Both the position numbers and the translations under genes were made by a program. From NCBI RefSeq assembly GCF_910593845.1, contig NZ_CAJVAS010000036.1, positions 1-63,537 on the forward strand: a stretch of DNA of 63,537 bases, given 5' to 3'. The DNA comes from Paenibacillus solanacearum (GTDB lineage Bacteria > Bacillota > Bacilli > Paenibacillales > NBRC-103111). Positions 24,346-33,084 of this stretch are shown piece after piece; position 1 is the first letter of the stretch, and every line of letters starts with the position of its first letter. A model generated the notes under the pieces. It saw only the letters and a list, made by a program, of their open reading frames with translations, did no database searches and was not told the DNA's origin.

Positions 24346-26130
24346 CTACTCCACCTGCGGCTTCTCCGCGGTCACGCCGACATCCTTCCACGTCAGCTTG
24401 GAGTTCGGATCGACGGTAAAGTTTTTCACCCGGTTGTTCACGGCGTAAATTTCCGAGCGGTACAAGGTCGGGATGACCGGCACCTCTTCGCTCATCAACG
24501 CCTGCCACTGGTTGTAAATGTCTTTGCGGTACGATTTATCAAACGCTTGCTCCGAATGGCCCTTGGCCAGCAGATCGTCGTTCTTGTCGCTGACCCAGTG
24601 GGTGTAATTGAAGATAACGTCCCGCGCATACAGTCCGTACGGGTCTACGTCCGAGCCCGTTCCCCAAGCCCCGGCGAAAATATCGACCTTCGGATCGTCT
24701 TTTTGTACCATATCGTAGAACGAATTGAACTCCGCCAGCCGCCCGTCGACCAGCTGGGCGTCGAGCCCTATGGCTCTCCAGCATTGGATATAAAATTTGG
24801 CCAGCGGCTCGGCGACATCGCTGCCGCTCATCGACAGGAAGCGGATCGGGAATTTCTTGCCGGTCGGGTCTTCGCGCAGCCCATCGCCGTCGCGGTCCTT
24901 GTAGCCGGCTTCGTCGAGCAGCTTCTTCGCTTTTTCCGGGTCGTACGGATAGCCCTTCGCAGTGGTATCGTGGTAGCCCGGGAACGAAGGCGGGATCAGC
25001 GTCGTCGCCGGGAAGCGCAAGCCGTGGTACAATTTATCCCCTACGGATTGGTTATCAAGCGCGTAAGCCATCGCCTGGCGAAGCTGCTTGTTCTGGAACT
25101 TCGGATTGTCCATGACGCTTTGCTGTTTGGCCGCATCCCAACGGCCGAGCTTGAAGCCGATGTAGTTGTAAGCCAGGTCGATTTTGCCGATGAACTGCAC
25201 GTTCTTCGTATCCTTGGCCGTCGGATACTGATCGGTCGGGAAGGTGGCGACGTCGATCTGTCCTTTTTTGAGCGATTGCAGGACGACCTGCGGGCTGACG
25301 ACTTTGACGATGACGCCCTTCAAATGCGTCTTGCCGGCCCAATAATCTTCGTTGCGGACGAATTCGACCGACTCGCCGGGAACGATTTTACTCAGCTTGA
25401 ACGGACCGAAGCCGATCGGCGTTTTGCGGATTTTATCCGACTGCGGCAGCTGCGAAATCGGAATGTCCTTCAAATAATGCTTCGGAAACGGCGTCGCCCA
25501 TATACCGGTCAGCAGCGAAGGATTCGCATGGTTCCACGTAATCGTGAGCGTCTTGTCGTTCAGCACTTTGATGCCGGAGATGCTCGCCGCCTTGCCGCTG
25601 TGGTAATCCTCCATGCCGACGACGTCCTGAAAGAGCGCGCTCCCGTAGCGGACGCCGGTGTAATCTTTGCTGCCGATAATCAGGTAGGCGTATTCCAGAT
25701 CTTCCGCTTTGACCGGCACGCCGTCCTGCCAGCGGACGTTGTCTTTAATTTTGATCGTCATCGTTTTGCGGTCCGGCGATAGCTCATACGTGGCCGCGCC
25801 GTCATTCGTAATTTCATAATCGCCATTGCCGTAAAAGAGCGATTCCTCGAAAAACTGCAATATTTCCGCATCCGGCTCGCCCGTGTAAAATGCCGAGTTC
25901 AGCGTCCCCTCGAACGGGGTATCCGACACAAGCCCGTAATTCAGCACGCCTTCGACGATGGCGCCGCCGTTCTTGACATCCATCGGGAAATTGCCAATGT
26001 TTTCTTTGGCCGCAGCCGGTTTGCTGCCGTCACCTTTGCCCGAACGGCCTCCGGTGGAGCTGACGTACACTGCTACCGCAACGATCAGGACAGCTAGTAC
26101 GCCGACATAAATCCAGTACGATTTCTTCAT
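24346..26130 (-). CDS. oligopeptide ABC transporter substrate-binding protein
   Basis: 594 residues of the SBP_bac_5 (OppA/DppA) class. The core motifs are present: VRWQDGVPVKAEDLEYAYLI, ITWNHANPS, TPIGFGPFKLSKIVPGESVE and RQAMAYALD. The N-terminus is a hydrophobic helix (IYVGVLAVLIVAVAVYV) without a lipobox cysteine, so it seems membrane-anchored by a signal anchor rather than as a lipoprotein, which is unusual for Gram-positive binding proteins. ATG 26130 is preferred to the GTG three bases upstream; GGGGGAG precedes both. Last gene of the D-F-B-C-A operon. Confidence 0.9.
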   Translation of the reverse strand: MKKSYWIYVGVLAVLIVAVAVYVSSTGGRSGKGDGSKPAAAKENIGNFPMDVKNGGAIVEGVLNYGLVSDTPFEGTLNSAFYTGEPDAEILQFFEESLFYGNGDYEITNDGAATYELSPDRKTMTIKIKDNVRWQDGVPVKAEDLEYAYLIIGSKDYTGVRYGSALFQDVVGMEDYHSGKAASISGIKVLNDKTLTITWNHANPSLLTGIWATPFPKHYLKDIPISQLPQSDKIRKTPIGFGPFKLSKIVPGESVEFVRNEDYWAGKTHLKGVIVKVVSPQVVLQSLKKGQIDVATFPTDQYPTAKDTKNVQFIGKIDLAYNYIGFKLGRWDAAKQQSVMDNPKFQNKQLRQAMAYALDNQSVGDKLYHGLRFPATTLIPPSFPGYHDTTAKGYPYDPEKAKKLLDEAGYKDRDGDGLREDPTGKKFPIRFLSMSGSDVAEPLAKFYIQCWRAIGLDAQLVDGRLAEFNSFYDMVQKDDPKVDIFAGAWGTGSDVDPYGLYARDVIFNYTHWVSDKNDDLLAKGHSEQAFDKSYRKDIYNQWQALMSEEVPVIPTLYRSEIYAVNNRVKNFTVDPNSKLTWKDVGVTAEKPQVE

Positions 26131-26145
26131 CACGATCTCCCCCTC

Positions 26146-27060
26146 TTATCCTAATCGCTGTCTCGCATCCGCTGCGCGCTTCAGCGCTTGACCTATAAAA
26201 TTGATGCATAGCATCATGACCAGTATGAGCACCGCGGCCGGCGCCCAAATCCACCATTTGCCCTGCAGCACGACCGGGTTCGTTGCATAGCTGACGAGCG
26301 TGCCGAGACTCGGCGTGCTCTCCGGCAAGCCGAAGCCCAAGTAGCTCAGACCCGATTCGATCCCGATGTTGCCCGCCAGATTGAGCGTCAAGTTCACGAT
26401 GATGATCGAGCTTAGATTAGGTAATATTTCCCGCACCATAATGAGCCCGTCGGGTGTTCCAAGCGTCTTCGAGGCGCTGACATAATCGAGCTCGCGCTCC
26501 GCCAGCGTCTTGGCGCGAATGAGCCGCGCTTTGCCCGTCCATAGAAAGGCGCTCATGATGACGATAAACGTCCCTACATTATGCTTCGGCACGATTGCAA
26601 TGAAGACGATGACGAGCATCAGGAACGGCAGCACGAGAATAAAATCGATCACGCGCATGATGAGATGATCGAGCATACCGCCGAAATACCCCGCGGTCAG
26701 GCCGACGGCAAGACCGATGACTCCGGTAATGAGCGTAATCGCGAGACCGATGGAAAACGAGTTCCGCGCGCCGATGATCAGCTGCCCGTATATGTCGCGT
26801 CCCCCGTAGTCGGTGCCAAGCCAATGATCCGCAGATGGCGGCGCATAGATGGACAGCAGATCGACCTTGACGATGCTTTCCTGGTCCAGAAACAGCGATG
26901 AGATATAGACGACGGCCAGAATGAGCAGCAGCAGGCACAGGGAAACGACGGCCAGCGTGTCTTTGGTTAATTCGCGCCACAGAATGGAGAGTGCGGAAGG
27001 ACTTTTGCCGGCCGATGCCGCCTCTTCCTGCTCCCGGTCGCTTGCGATGGTGGTGTTCAC
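26146..27060 (-). CDS. oligopeptide ABC transporter permease (OppC-like)
   Basis: 304 residues with a GTG start after GGAGGAC. An N-terminal OppC_N helix (about 38-58) precedes the permease core; the EAA loop is visible around ASKTLGTPDGLIMVREILPN. It pairs with the OppB-like permease to form the channel. It lies 20 bases from oppB and 15 from the binding-protein gene, so it belongs to one operon. Confidence 0.9.
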   Translation of the reverse strand: MNTTIASDREQEEAASAGKSPSALSILWRELTKDTLAVVSLCLLLLILAVVYISSLFLDQESIVKVDLLSIYAPPSADHWLGTDYGGRDIYGQLIIGARNSFSIGLAITLITGVIGLAVGLTAGYFGGMLDHLIMRVIDFILVLPFLMLVIVFIAIVPKHNVGTFIVIMSAFLWTGKARLIRAKTLAERELDYVSASKTLGTPDGLIMVREILPNLSSIIIVNLTLNLAGNIGIESGLSYLGFGLPESTPSLGTLVSYATNPVVLQGKWWIWAPAAVLILVMMLCINFIGQALKRAADARQRLG

Positions 27061-27080
27061 GTTCTTGTCCTCCTATCCCG

Positions 27081-28049
27081 CTATTCCATTCGTATGCGCG
27101 GGTCTACGGCGCTTAGAATAATATCCGACAGCAACGTTCCGAGCAGCGTGGCCAGTCCCGAGATCATGACGAGCGCAGTGACGACGCTGTAGTCGCGCTG
27201 CGTGATCGACTGAAGGAACAGCTGGCCCATCCCCGGATAGCTGTAGATCGATTCCAGGAAGATCGACCCGCCGATTAACCCCGTAATCTCGTACCCCAGA
27301 AAGGCGGCGATCGGTAAAAAAGAGTTGCGCACGATATGGCGCGAATAAACGTGCGATTCCGGCACGCCTTTGGCTCTGGCCGTCTTGACGAAATCTTTTA
27401 TTTTCGTCTCGATAATTTCATTGCGCAAATACAGGATCAAGCCCGCCGTGGCGATGAGCGCTCCCGACAAGCTGGGCAGAACAAGATGGTGCATTTTATC
27501 GACATAGTAAGCGAAGGTCCCCTGCTCCGCCTGCACATCGACGCTGCCGCCCGTAGGGAACCAGCCCAGCGCGAAGCCGAACACGAACAGCATGACGATG
27601 GCAAAAATGAATAACGGCGTCGCCAGGCTGACATAGCTGTACCCGACAATGAGCTTGTCGGCCCCCGAGTCGGTCCATCGGCCGGAAGCAACACCCAGCG
27701 GCACTGCGATGAGATACGTCAAGACCAGAATGCAGGCGGACAGCAATACCGTATTCCCCATCCTACCGGCGAGCAGGTCGGTGACGGGCTGCTGATGAAT
27801 GTACGAAAGGCCGAGATCGCCATGGAGCAGACGCTCGATCCAGTGCCCATACTGGACGTAAAGCGGATCGGTCAAGCCGAGCTTCTGCCGCAGTTCGTTC
27901 AGCGTCTTCGCGTCCATCTGCGGATTGTTCACAAGTTGGCCGGTCAAGGCGTCGCCGGGCATCGCTTTGGCCAGCAGGAAGACAAGCACGCTCAATAGAA
28001 ACAATTGGGGGATCATCGTCAACAGCCGCCGCAAAATAAAAGTCCACAT
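27081..28049 (-). CDS. oligopeptide ABC transporter permease (OppB-like)
   Basis: 322 residues with six membrane segments. The N-terminal RRLLTMIPQLFLLSVLVFLL and the EAA region KTARAKGVPESHVYSRHIVR are typical of OppB/DppB permeases. It starts at ATG 28049, 21 bases after the OppF-like gene. Partner of the OppC-like permease. Confidence 0.9.
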   Translation of the reverse strand: MWTFILRRLLTMIPQLFLLSVLVFLLAKAMPGDALTGQLVNNPQMDAKTLNELRQKLGLTDPLYVQYGHWIERLLHGDLGLSYIHQQPVTDLLAGRMGNTVLLSACILVLTYLIAVPLGVASGRWTDSGADKLIVGYSYVSLATPLFIFAIVMLFVFGFALGWFPTGGSVDVQAEQGTFAYYVDKMHHLVLPSLSGALIATAGLILYLRNEIIETKIKDFVKTARAKGVPESHVYSRHIVRNSFLPIAAFLGYEITGLIGGSIFLESIYSYPGMGQLFLQSITQRDYSVVTALVMISGLATLLGTLLSDIILSAVDPRIRME

Positions 28050-28070
28050 CGGTTATCCCATCCCCCTCTC

Positions 28071-28997
28071 TTATAGGATCGCGGCATAATGCGTATCCGA
28101 GAGCCGCTTCAACGGATGCGCGCGTCCCTCTTGGTCAAAGTCATGCTCGCGGCTCTGCTCGAACTGCCGCTCCATGTGCTGTCGAAGCTTTTTTTGCTCC
28201 TGCCGCTCATGCGGGTTCAAATTCGGGATGGCCGCGATCAGCCGCTTGGCATAACTATGCTGCGCGCTCTGGAACAGATCGTCCGCCGTTCCCTCCTCGA
28301 CCAGCCTGCCTCGATACATAATGCCGATCCGGTCGCACATATGCCGAATCATGCCCAGATCATGACTGATCAGCAAATACGTAAGCTGAAATTCCTGCTG
28401 GATATCCTTCATGAAATTAAGCACCTGGGCTTGTACGGACACATCCAGCGCCGAGACGGGTTCATCCGCAATGATGATCCTCGGATTCAGCATCAGCGCC
28501 CTGGCAATGCCGATCCGCTGCCGTTGACCGCCGGAGAACTCATGCGGGTATTTCAAGATCGCTTCCGGGTGCAGCCCTACCCGCTCCATGAACTGCTGCA
28601 CCTTCATCTTCTCTTCCTGCGGCGACAGTCGTTCGAAGTTGCGCAGCGGCTCCGCCACAATATCCAGCACCCGCTTCCTCGGGTTCAGTGACGAATACGG
28701 GTCTTGGAAAATCATTTGGATGTCTTTGCGGTACTGCGGATGTTCGCGTCGGTAGCGCCTCGTCAGCGCGTGATCCTCCAACGAAATGCTCCCGGACGTC
28801 GCCTCGGTCAGCCCGATCATCGCCCGGCCGGTCGTCGTCTTGCCGCAGCCGGATTCCCCGACGAGGCCGTACGTTTCCCCGCGCCGCAGCTCGAAGCTGA
28901 GGCCGTCGACGGCTTTCACCTCGCCGACCACCCTTCGGAAGAAGCCGCCGCGTACGGGATAATGCACTTTCAAATCAGACACGGTCAGCAGCGCCAT
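28071..28997 (-). CDS. oligopeptide ABC transporter ATPase (OppF-like)
   Basis: 308 residues. Walker A GESGCGKTT near residue 45, signature SGGQRQRIGIARAL, Walker B RIIIADEPVSALD. A C-terminal oligopeptide-transporter extension follows, ending in a basic tail. ATG 28997 is chosen for GGGAGGTG six bases upstream, which puts the start inside the end of the OppD-like gene (23-base overlap). OppF with OppD forms the ATPase pair. Confidence 0.9.
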   Translation of the reverse strand: MALLTVSDLKVHYPVRGGFFRRVVGEVKAVDGLSFELRRGETYGLVGESGCGKTTTGRAMIGLTEATSGSISLEDHALTRRYRREHPQYRKDIQMIFQDPYSSLNPRKRVLDIVAEPLRNFERLSPQEEKMKVQQFMERVGLHPEAILKYPHEFSGGQRQRIGIARALMLNPRIIIADEPVSALDVSVQAQVLNFMKDIQQEFQLTYLLISHDLGMIRHMCDRIGIMYRGRLVEEGTADDLFQSAQHSYAKRLIAAIPNLNPHERQEQKKLRQHMERQFEQSREHDFDQEGRAHPLKRLSDTHYAAIL

Positions 28998-30012
28998 CGC
29001 TTGCACCTCCCGCGAACTCATGTGGAAAACGGAAATGCCGGTAACAGGTGCAGCGGACCCAATGTCCGGGTTCGACCTCGCGCAGCGCCGGATCCGCCTC
29101 GTGCTCGGAGTCGGCGATCCAGCGAATGCGCGGCTGGAATCGGCAGCCTGTTCTGGATTGTTGATGCAATGGCGGGACCATCCCTTGGATGACATGCAGC
29201 GGTTGTTTCGGAGTATGAAGGGAAGGAATCGATTGCAGCAGCGAACGCGTATACGGATGCAGCGGCCGGTCGAACAGCGTATGGACATCCGCCAGCTCCA
29301 CAATCTCGCCCGCATACATGACCGCCACGCGATCGGCCACTTCGGCGACGAGGCCGAAGTTATGGGTAATGAACAAAATGCCGGCGTTTGTTTGCTGCTG
29401 CAATTCCTGGAGCAGATCCATCATTTGCGCCTGAATCGTGACGTCCAGCGCCGTCGTCGGCTCATCGGCGATCAGCAGATGCGGCTCGCAGGCGATGGCG
29501 ATCGCAATCATGACGCGCTGCCGCATGCCGCCGGACAGCTCGTGAGGGTAGCGGGCGTAGGCCTGCTTCGGGTCCGCCATGCCGACCCGCCCCAACAGCT
29601 CCAATGCGCGCTGCCGTTTGGCTGCGGATGACAGCTTCGTATGGTAGTCCAAGCTTTCTTCGATTTGCCGGCCGACCGTCATGAGCGGATTGAGCGCGGT
29701 CAGCGGGTCTTGAAAGATCATGCCGATGTGCTTGCCGCGAATCGCGTTCAGTTCATTCGACGGCAGCGTCAGCAAGTCGGCGCCATGGAACATAGCGGAG
29801 CCTTCCACCCTCGTTCTGCCCGCTTCGTGCAGCCCGGCGATGGCCAGCGCGAGCGCGCTCTTCCCGCAGCCGGACTCGCCCACAAGGGCAAGCACTTCAT
29901 TCGGATGAACCGTTAACGACACACCGTCGACAGCAGCATAGTATTTGTCTTGAATGCGGAAAGAAACCCGCAGCTCCTTCACTTCCAATACGGGTTGCGT
30001 TGGCGTAAACAA
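28975..30012 (-). CDS. oligopeptide ABC transporter ATPase (OppD-like)
   Basis: 345 residues. Walker A GESGCGKSALALAIAGL near 50, signature LSGGMRQRVMIAIAIACEP and Walker B LLIADEPTTALD. The C-terminal oligo_HPY region has the conserved RPLHPYTRSLLQSIPSL, with a few cysteines after it (VRCTCYRHFRF) in the place where family members may carry an Fe-S site. The start is a TTG with AAGGGGAC upstream. First gene of the operon; 440 bases to the ThrE-type gene upstream. Confidence 0.88.
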   Translation of the reverse strand: MFTPTQPVLEVKELRVSFRIQDKYYAAVDGVSLTVHPNEVLALVGESGCGKSALALAIAGLHEAGRTRVEGSAMFHGADLLTLPSNELNAIRGKHIGMIFQDPLTALNPLMTVGRQIEESLDYHTKLSSAAKRQRALELLGRVGMADPKQAYARYPHELSGGMRQRVMIAIAIACEPHLLIADEPTTALDVTIQAQMMDLLQELQQQTNAGILFITHNFGLVAEVADRVAVMYAGEIVELADVHTLFDRPLHPYTRSLLQSIPSLHTPKQPLHVIQGMVPPLHQQSRTGCRFQPRIRWIADSEHEADPALREVEPGHWVRCTCYRHFRFPHEFAGGASDGAADRV

Positions 30013-30167
30013 AGGCGTCCCCTTCTCTCGCGCGTATAGGGTAGGAAACCGCCGCAGGCCGCAAAGCTGTCTGCACGTGAAGGGGAGCCTGCAAGCGGGA
30101 ATGGGAATAGAGGAAAATATTGTACGTCTATTTTATCATATGGCCGGCCGATCGTTTATACTTAAAC

Positions 30168-30203
30168 AAAAAAAGCCTCCGCTTATTTTCTAAGCAAAGA
30201 GGC
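30168..30203 (-). terminator. Rho-independent terminator after the thrE-type genes
   Basis: Stem GCCTC...TGCTTA with TAAGC...GAGGC between 30175 and 30203, then TTTTTTT on the minus strand. It ends transcription coming from 30449. Confidence 0.75.
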
Positions 30204-30448
30204 GATATTCGTGGTATGCCCGTTCATGCGGTGCAGTACGGATCAGGTCTTGCGGCTGCTGCGTGGGGTCCGGCCGACCACCGCGCAGCGCCGAAACGCG
30301 CATCCGGGATTCGCGCGAGTGCGCGTCGGGAGGCAGCGCTTCTTCCTGAAGAGCCCCTTGGTTAGCAGCAGGCTCTTCCCTTACGAGCTGCGATGGCTGC
30401 ACCGCCTCGCGATTGCGCCGCCGATCGATCCACCGGGAGAGACTTGCG
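30204..30448. other. intergenic stretch, no gene recognised
   Basis: A 70-codon minus-strand frame (30190-30402) begins with a GTG after GAGGCG and ends in the terminator stem; its composition (Arg, Pro, Ala rich) looks like chance coding in GC-rich DNA. No regulatory motif was seen. Confidence 0.4.
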
Positions 30449-30892
30449 TCATGTCTCCCGCCGCGCTTTCAGCCTCATAATGATCTGGTTAATCACTTCA
30501 GTGAAGAAGAGCCCCGCCGCGATCGCGCCCGACAGCAAGAAGGCCTTAAATCCGAGCTGTACCGCGATGTCGTACCGGTTCTCGACGACGTTTCGCATCG
30601 CATCGTAGGCGAGCCCTCCGGGGACGAGCGGAATGATGCCCGCAACATTGAACACGATGATCGGCGTTTTGTACCATTTGGCGAAGAGAAGGCTCAATAC
30701 TGTAATGAAGAACGAGGCGTACAGCGTCGCCAGAATCGGGTCGGTGGACATGTCCATGAACGATATATACAGCAGCCAGCCGGCCATGCCGACAAAGCCG
30801 CACTGCAGCAGCGTGCGCCGCGGCGCCTGGAACAAGATCGCGAACGCAGCGGACGCGGCAAAGCTGGTCAACAGCTGTTCGAGCATCATCAT
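30449..30892 (-). CDS. threonine/serine exporter subunit, ThrE C-terminal (DUF3815) type
   Basis: 147 residues with four to five membrane helices; typical are GFVGMAGWLLYISFMD and VFNVAGIIPLVPGGLAYDAM. DUF3815 corresponds to the second half of corynebacterial ThrE, which exports threonine and serine. The start at ATG 30892 has GGGGAGGGG upstream, and the ATG overlaps the stop of the partner gene. The two proteins together make the full exporter. Confidence 0.88.
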   Translation of the reverse strand: MMMLEQLLTSFAASAAFAILFQAPRRTLLQCGFVGMAGWLLYISFMDMSTDPILATLYASFFITVLSLLFAKWYKTPIIVFNVAGIIPLVPGGLAYDAMRNVVENRYDIAVQLGFKAFLLSGAIAAGLFFTEVINQIIMRLKARRET

Positions 30893-31665
30893 GCGATCCC
30901 CTCCCCTTTGTAAAACGAGAGAATGCAGGCAATACCCGCTCCAATGGCAAAAGCGGTCAGGAACGCCTCCGCTCCCTTGGAAATGCCGGACACGAGATGA
31001 CCCGACATTAAATCGCGAACTGCATTCGTGATCAGAAGCCCCGGCACGAGCGGCATGACCGAGCCGATGATCATCTTCTCCAGATCGTGGCCAAGTCCTG
31101 TTTGCAGCAGCAGCGACGCCGTCGCGCCGGTCACCAGCGCAGCCAGAAATTCTGCGAAAAACTTGATCGGAATGAGCTTGTGAAAATAAATGACGAACCA
31201 GAAGCCGGCACCGCCGCACAGCATGGCCGGGAGAAAATCCCGCCAGCTCCCGCCGAACATGATCAAGAAGCAGCCGCTGGCCACCGCCGCCGCCACGATG
31301 CGGAACCATGTCGTATACCCGTCGTTCGCCGTCTCGACTTCTTTTAGCAGCCGGTACGCCTCCGCCGCCGTAAGCTCTCCCAGACTGATTCTTCTCGAGA
31401 TCGCGTTGACGACCGTCACCTTGCGAAGATCGGTGGAACGATCGGCGATGCGGATTAATCTGGTCGCCTGCTCCGGGCCGTCCAGGGAGAATAAAATGCC
31501 TGTCGGCGTAACATAGCTATGCGCGTCAGGAAACCCGAAGGCAGCGGCCATGCGGGTCATCGTATCTTCCACCCGCGACGTTTCCCCGCCGTTCTCCAGA
31601 ATGATCTTCCCCGCTAATAAACACACTTGTGCAATATCATAGGTGGTATCGGGTATCGCGTTCAT
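30889..31665 (-). CDS. threonine/serine exporter subunit, ThrE N-terminal (DUF1212) type
   Basis: 258 residues. A cytoplasmic N-terminal domain (LENGGETSRVEDTMTRMAAA with FPDAHSYVTPTGILFS) is followed by five membrane helices, including VMPLVPGLLITNAVRDLMSG. This matches the first half of ThrE. The stop overlaps the start of the C-terminal subunit gene by ATGA, so the two are translationally coupled. A split ThrE is usual in Bacillota. Confidence 0.88.
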   Translation of the reverse strand: MNAIPDTTYDIAQVCLLAGKIILENGGETSRVEDTMTRMAAAFGFPDAHSYVTPTGILFSLDGPEQATRLIRIADRSTDLRKVTVVNAISRRISLGELTAAEAYRLLKEVETANDGYTTWFRIVAAAVASGCFLIMFGGSWRDFLPAMLCGGAGFWFVIYFHKLIPIKFFAEFLAALVTGATASLLLQTGLGHDLEKMIIGSVMPLVPGLLITNAVRDLMSGHLVSGISKGAEAFLTAFAIGAGIACILSFYKGEGIA

Positions 31666-31875
31666 TCGTTTCTCCTCTCAGCCCCCTTTACCGCAGCGGA
31701 TTGTATGTAGGCAATCGTTTGTTTGGGAAAATGTAGTTCAGCCTAGCTTCATGACAGTATATCATTAGAGCGATGTTCAGACTAGATCCTGCAATTCAAG
31801 GAATGCGGTGTAGAAAAAGCGATGGCAGTGAGCCAACGCTTCATTGTTTATCTATATATGGAGCACTCTAATGGC

Positions 31876-32616
31876 TCACTTTACCGAAGCAATATATTTG
31901 TGTAAACTCTCCTCAACGCACTCAGCTATGAGCTGGAGAAAGGAACTCAAATCGTCGTGAATACTAGCTGTTTCTAACGCCTCATAATATTTCAACCGCG
32001 TGTCGCTTGCGGCTTTTACGATAGCAGGGGGATAACCATACTTCATTAGAATTAGATTCATTAACAACCGGGCCGTTCGTCCATTGCCATCAGTAAATGG
32101 ATGAATATAGACAAACCGAAAATGAAACGCCGCTGCAAGCTCTACGGGATGGAGCTCGTCTTTCCGGTCGTGGTACCATTTCACCAGCTGCTCCATTCTT
32201 TCGGAAACCACCGTAAAATGCGGAGGGGTATGCTGTGAGCCGGAAATCATAACGTTAATCGTTCGATAGCGACCTGCGTTATCATCGTCGATATTTTTAA
32301 GAACCAACTGGTGGATGGATTTGATAGCGAACTCCGACAACTCGACGTCTCGACGGACTAGATCTTGTACATAGCTTATCGCCTCGGAGTGGTTGATGAC
32401 TTCGAAATGCTCACGCAGCTTTTTTCCGCCAATGGTTAACCCTTCTTCCAATACAAGCTTGGTCTCCAGAAGGCTCAACGTATTCCCTTCGATCGCGTTT
32501 GAGTTATACGTCCACTCCACCCGGTATACTTCATCCAAATTTTTCACCGCCGCCGATGGTAGTGGCCTGAGCTGATCAAGCTCTTTCTTTAACTCATCGA
32601 TGATCTGAAAGTTCAT
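31876..32616 (-). CDS. Fic-domain protein (probable AMPylase) with N-terminal inhibitory motif
   Basis: 246 residues. The Fic core motif HPFTDGNGRTAR (172-183) is intact, with catalytic His172 and the anion-binding GNGR. N-terminally SNAIEGN (39-45) matches the inhibitory [ST]xxxE[GN] helix of self-inhibited Fic proteins, so activity is probably off by default. Fic enzymes transfer AMP or other phosphate groups to protein hydroxyls. There is no antitoxin gene beside it, in line with an internal inhibitor. Located at the edge of the defence-like island. ATG 32616 has GGAGAGGAGGGG upstream. Confidence 0.9.
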   Translation of the reverse strand: MNFQIIDELKKELDQLRPLPSAAVKNLDEVYRVEWTYNSNAIEGNTLSLLETKLVLEEGLTIGGKKLREHFEVINHSEAISYVQDLVRRDVELSEFAIKSIHQLVLKNIDDDNAGRYRTINVMISGSQHTPPHFTVVSERMEQLVKWYHDRKDELHPVELAAAFHFRFVYIHPFTDGNGRTARLLMNLILMKYGYPPAIVKAASDTRLKYYEALETASIHDDLSSFLQLIAECVEESLHKYIASVK

Positions 32617-32688
32617 GAATTTCCCCTCCTCTCCGCATAGTTATTACCATTATATCACAGTAGAGGATGGTTATAACGCACCTTAACA

Positions 32689-33081
32689 TTAACGGTATTG
32701 ATGTTCGTAACAGTATACATTTCCTTTAAACTTTTCGGGGCGATCCAAGCAATATTGCTTTACCTTACTGCTTACAGCTTTACCGCATTTCGCACATTCT
32801 TCATGGTTCTCAACCGTCACAGTCCCAACTGGGTCTTCATGCAAACTCTCTAAACTTACAGTTCGCTGCCTTCTTACCCTCCAGAGAACGAATCCAACAC
32901 GCAGCATTAACAAAATAGTAACTACAGCCATAGCCCAATCTAACTCAGGAATTTTTATTTCCATAATTAAAATATTCTTACTCAGAACCCATGTAAAAGC
33001 CTTCATCATCACGAGCACGCCCAAAAAGCTGACCAAAAACATAGAAATCGATTTTTTATTTCTTCGAGCCACCTTATTCAC
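32689..33081 (-). CDS. membrane protein with cytosolic zinc-ribbon
   Basis: 130 residues: two membrane helices (about 12-35 and 47-67), a short linker and a C-terminal cysteine cluster, CAKCGKAVSSKVKQYCLDRP followed by VYCYEHQYR, which can bind zinc through Cys4 or Cys3His. The gene follows the Mrr-like nuclease gene after three bases and shares its strand, so the two are almost certainly co-expressed and perhaps partners at the membrane. I know no named family. Confidence 0.7.
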   Translation of the reverse strand: MNKVARRNKKSISMFLVSFLGVLVMMKAFTWVLSKNILIMEIKIPELDWAMAVVTILLMLRVGFVLWRVRRQRTVSLESLHEDPVGTVTVENHEECAKCGKAVSSKVKQYCLDRPEKFKGNVYCYEHQYR

Positions 33082-33084
33082 CCC

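Noticed and set aside
24547..25782. Plus-strand ORF opposite the oligopeptide-binding protein
   Set aside because: Antisense shadow; no recognisable domain.
30190..30402. 70-codon minus-strand ORF between thrE-type genes and the ABC operon
   Set aside because: GTG start only, biased composition, and its stop lies in a terminator stem.
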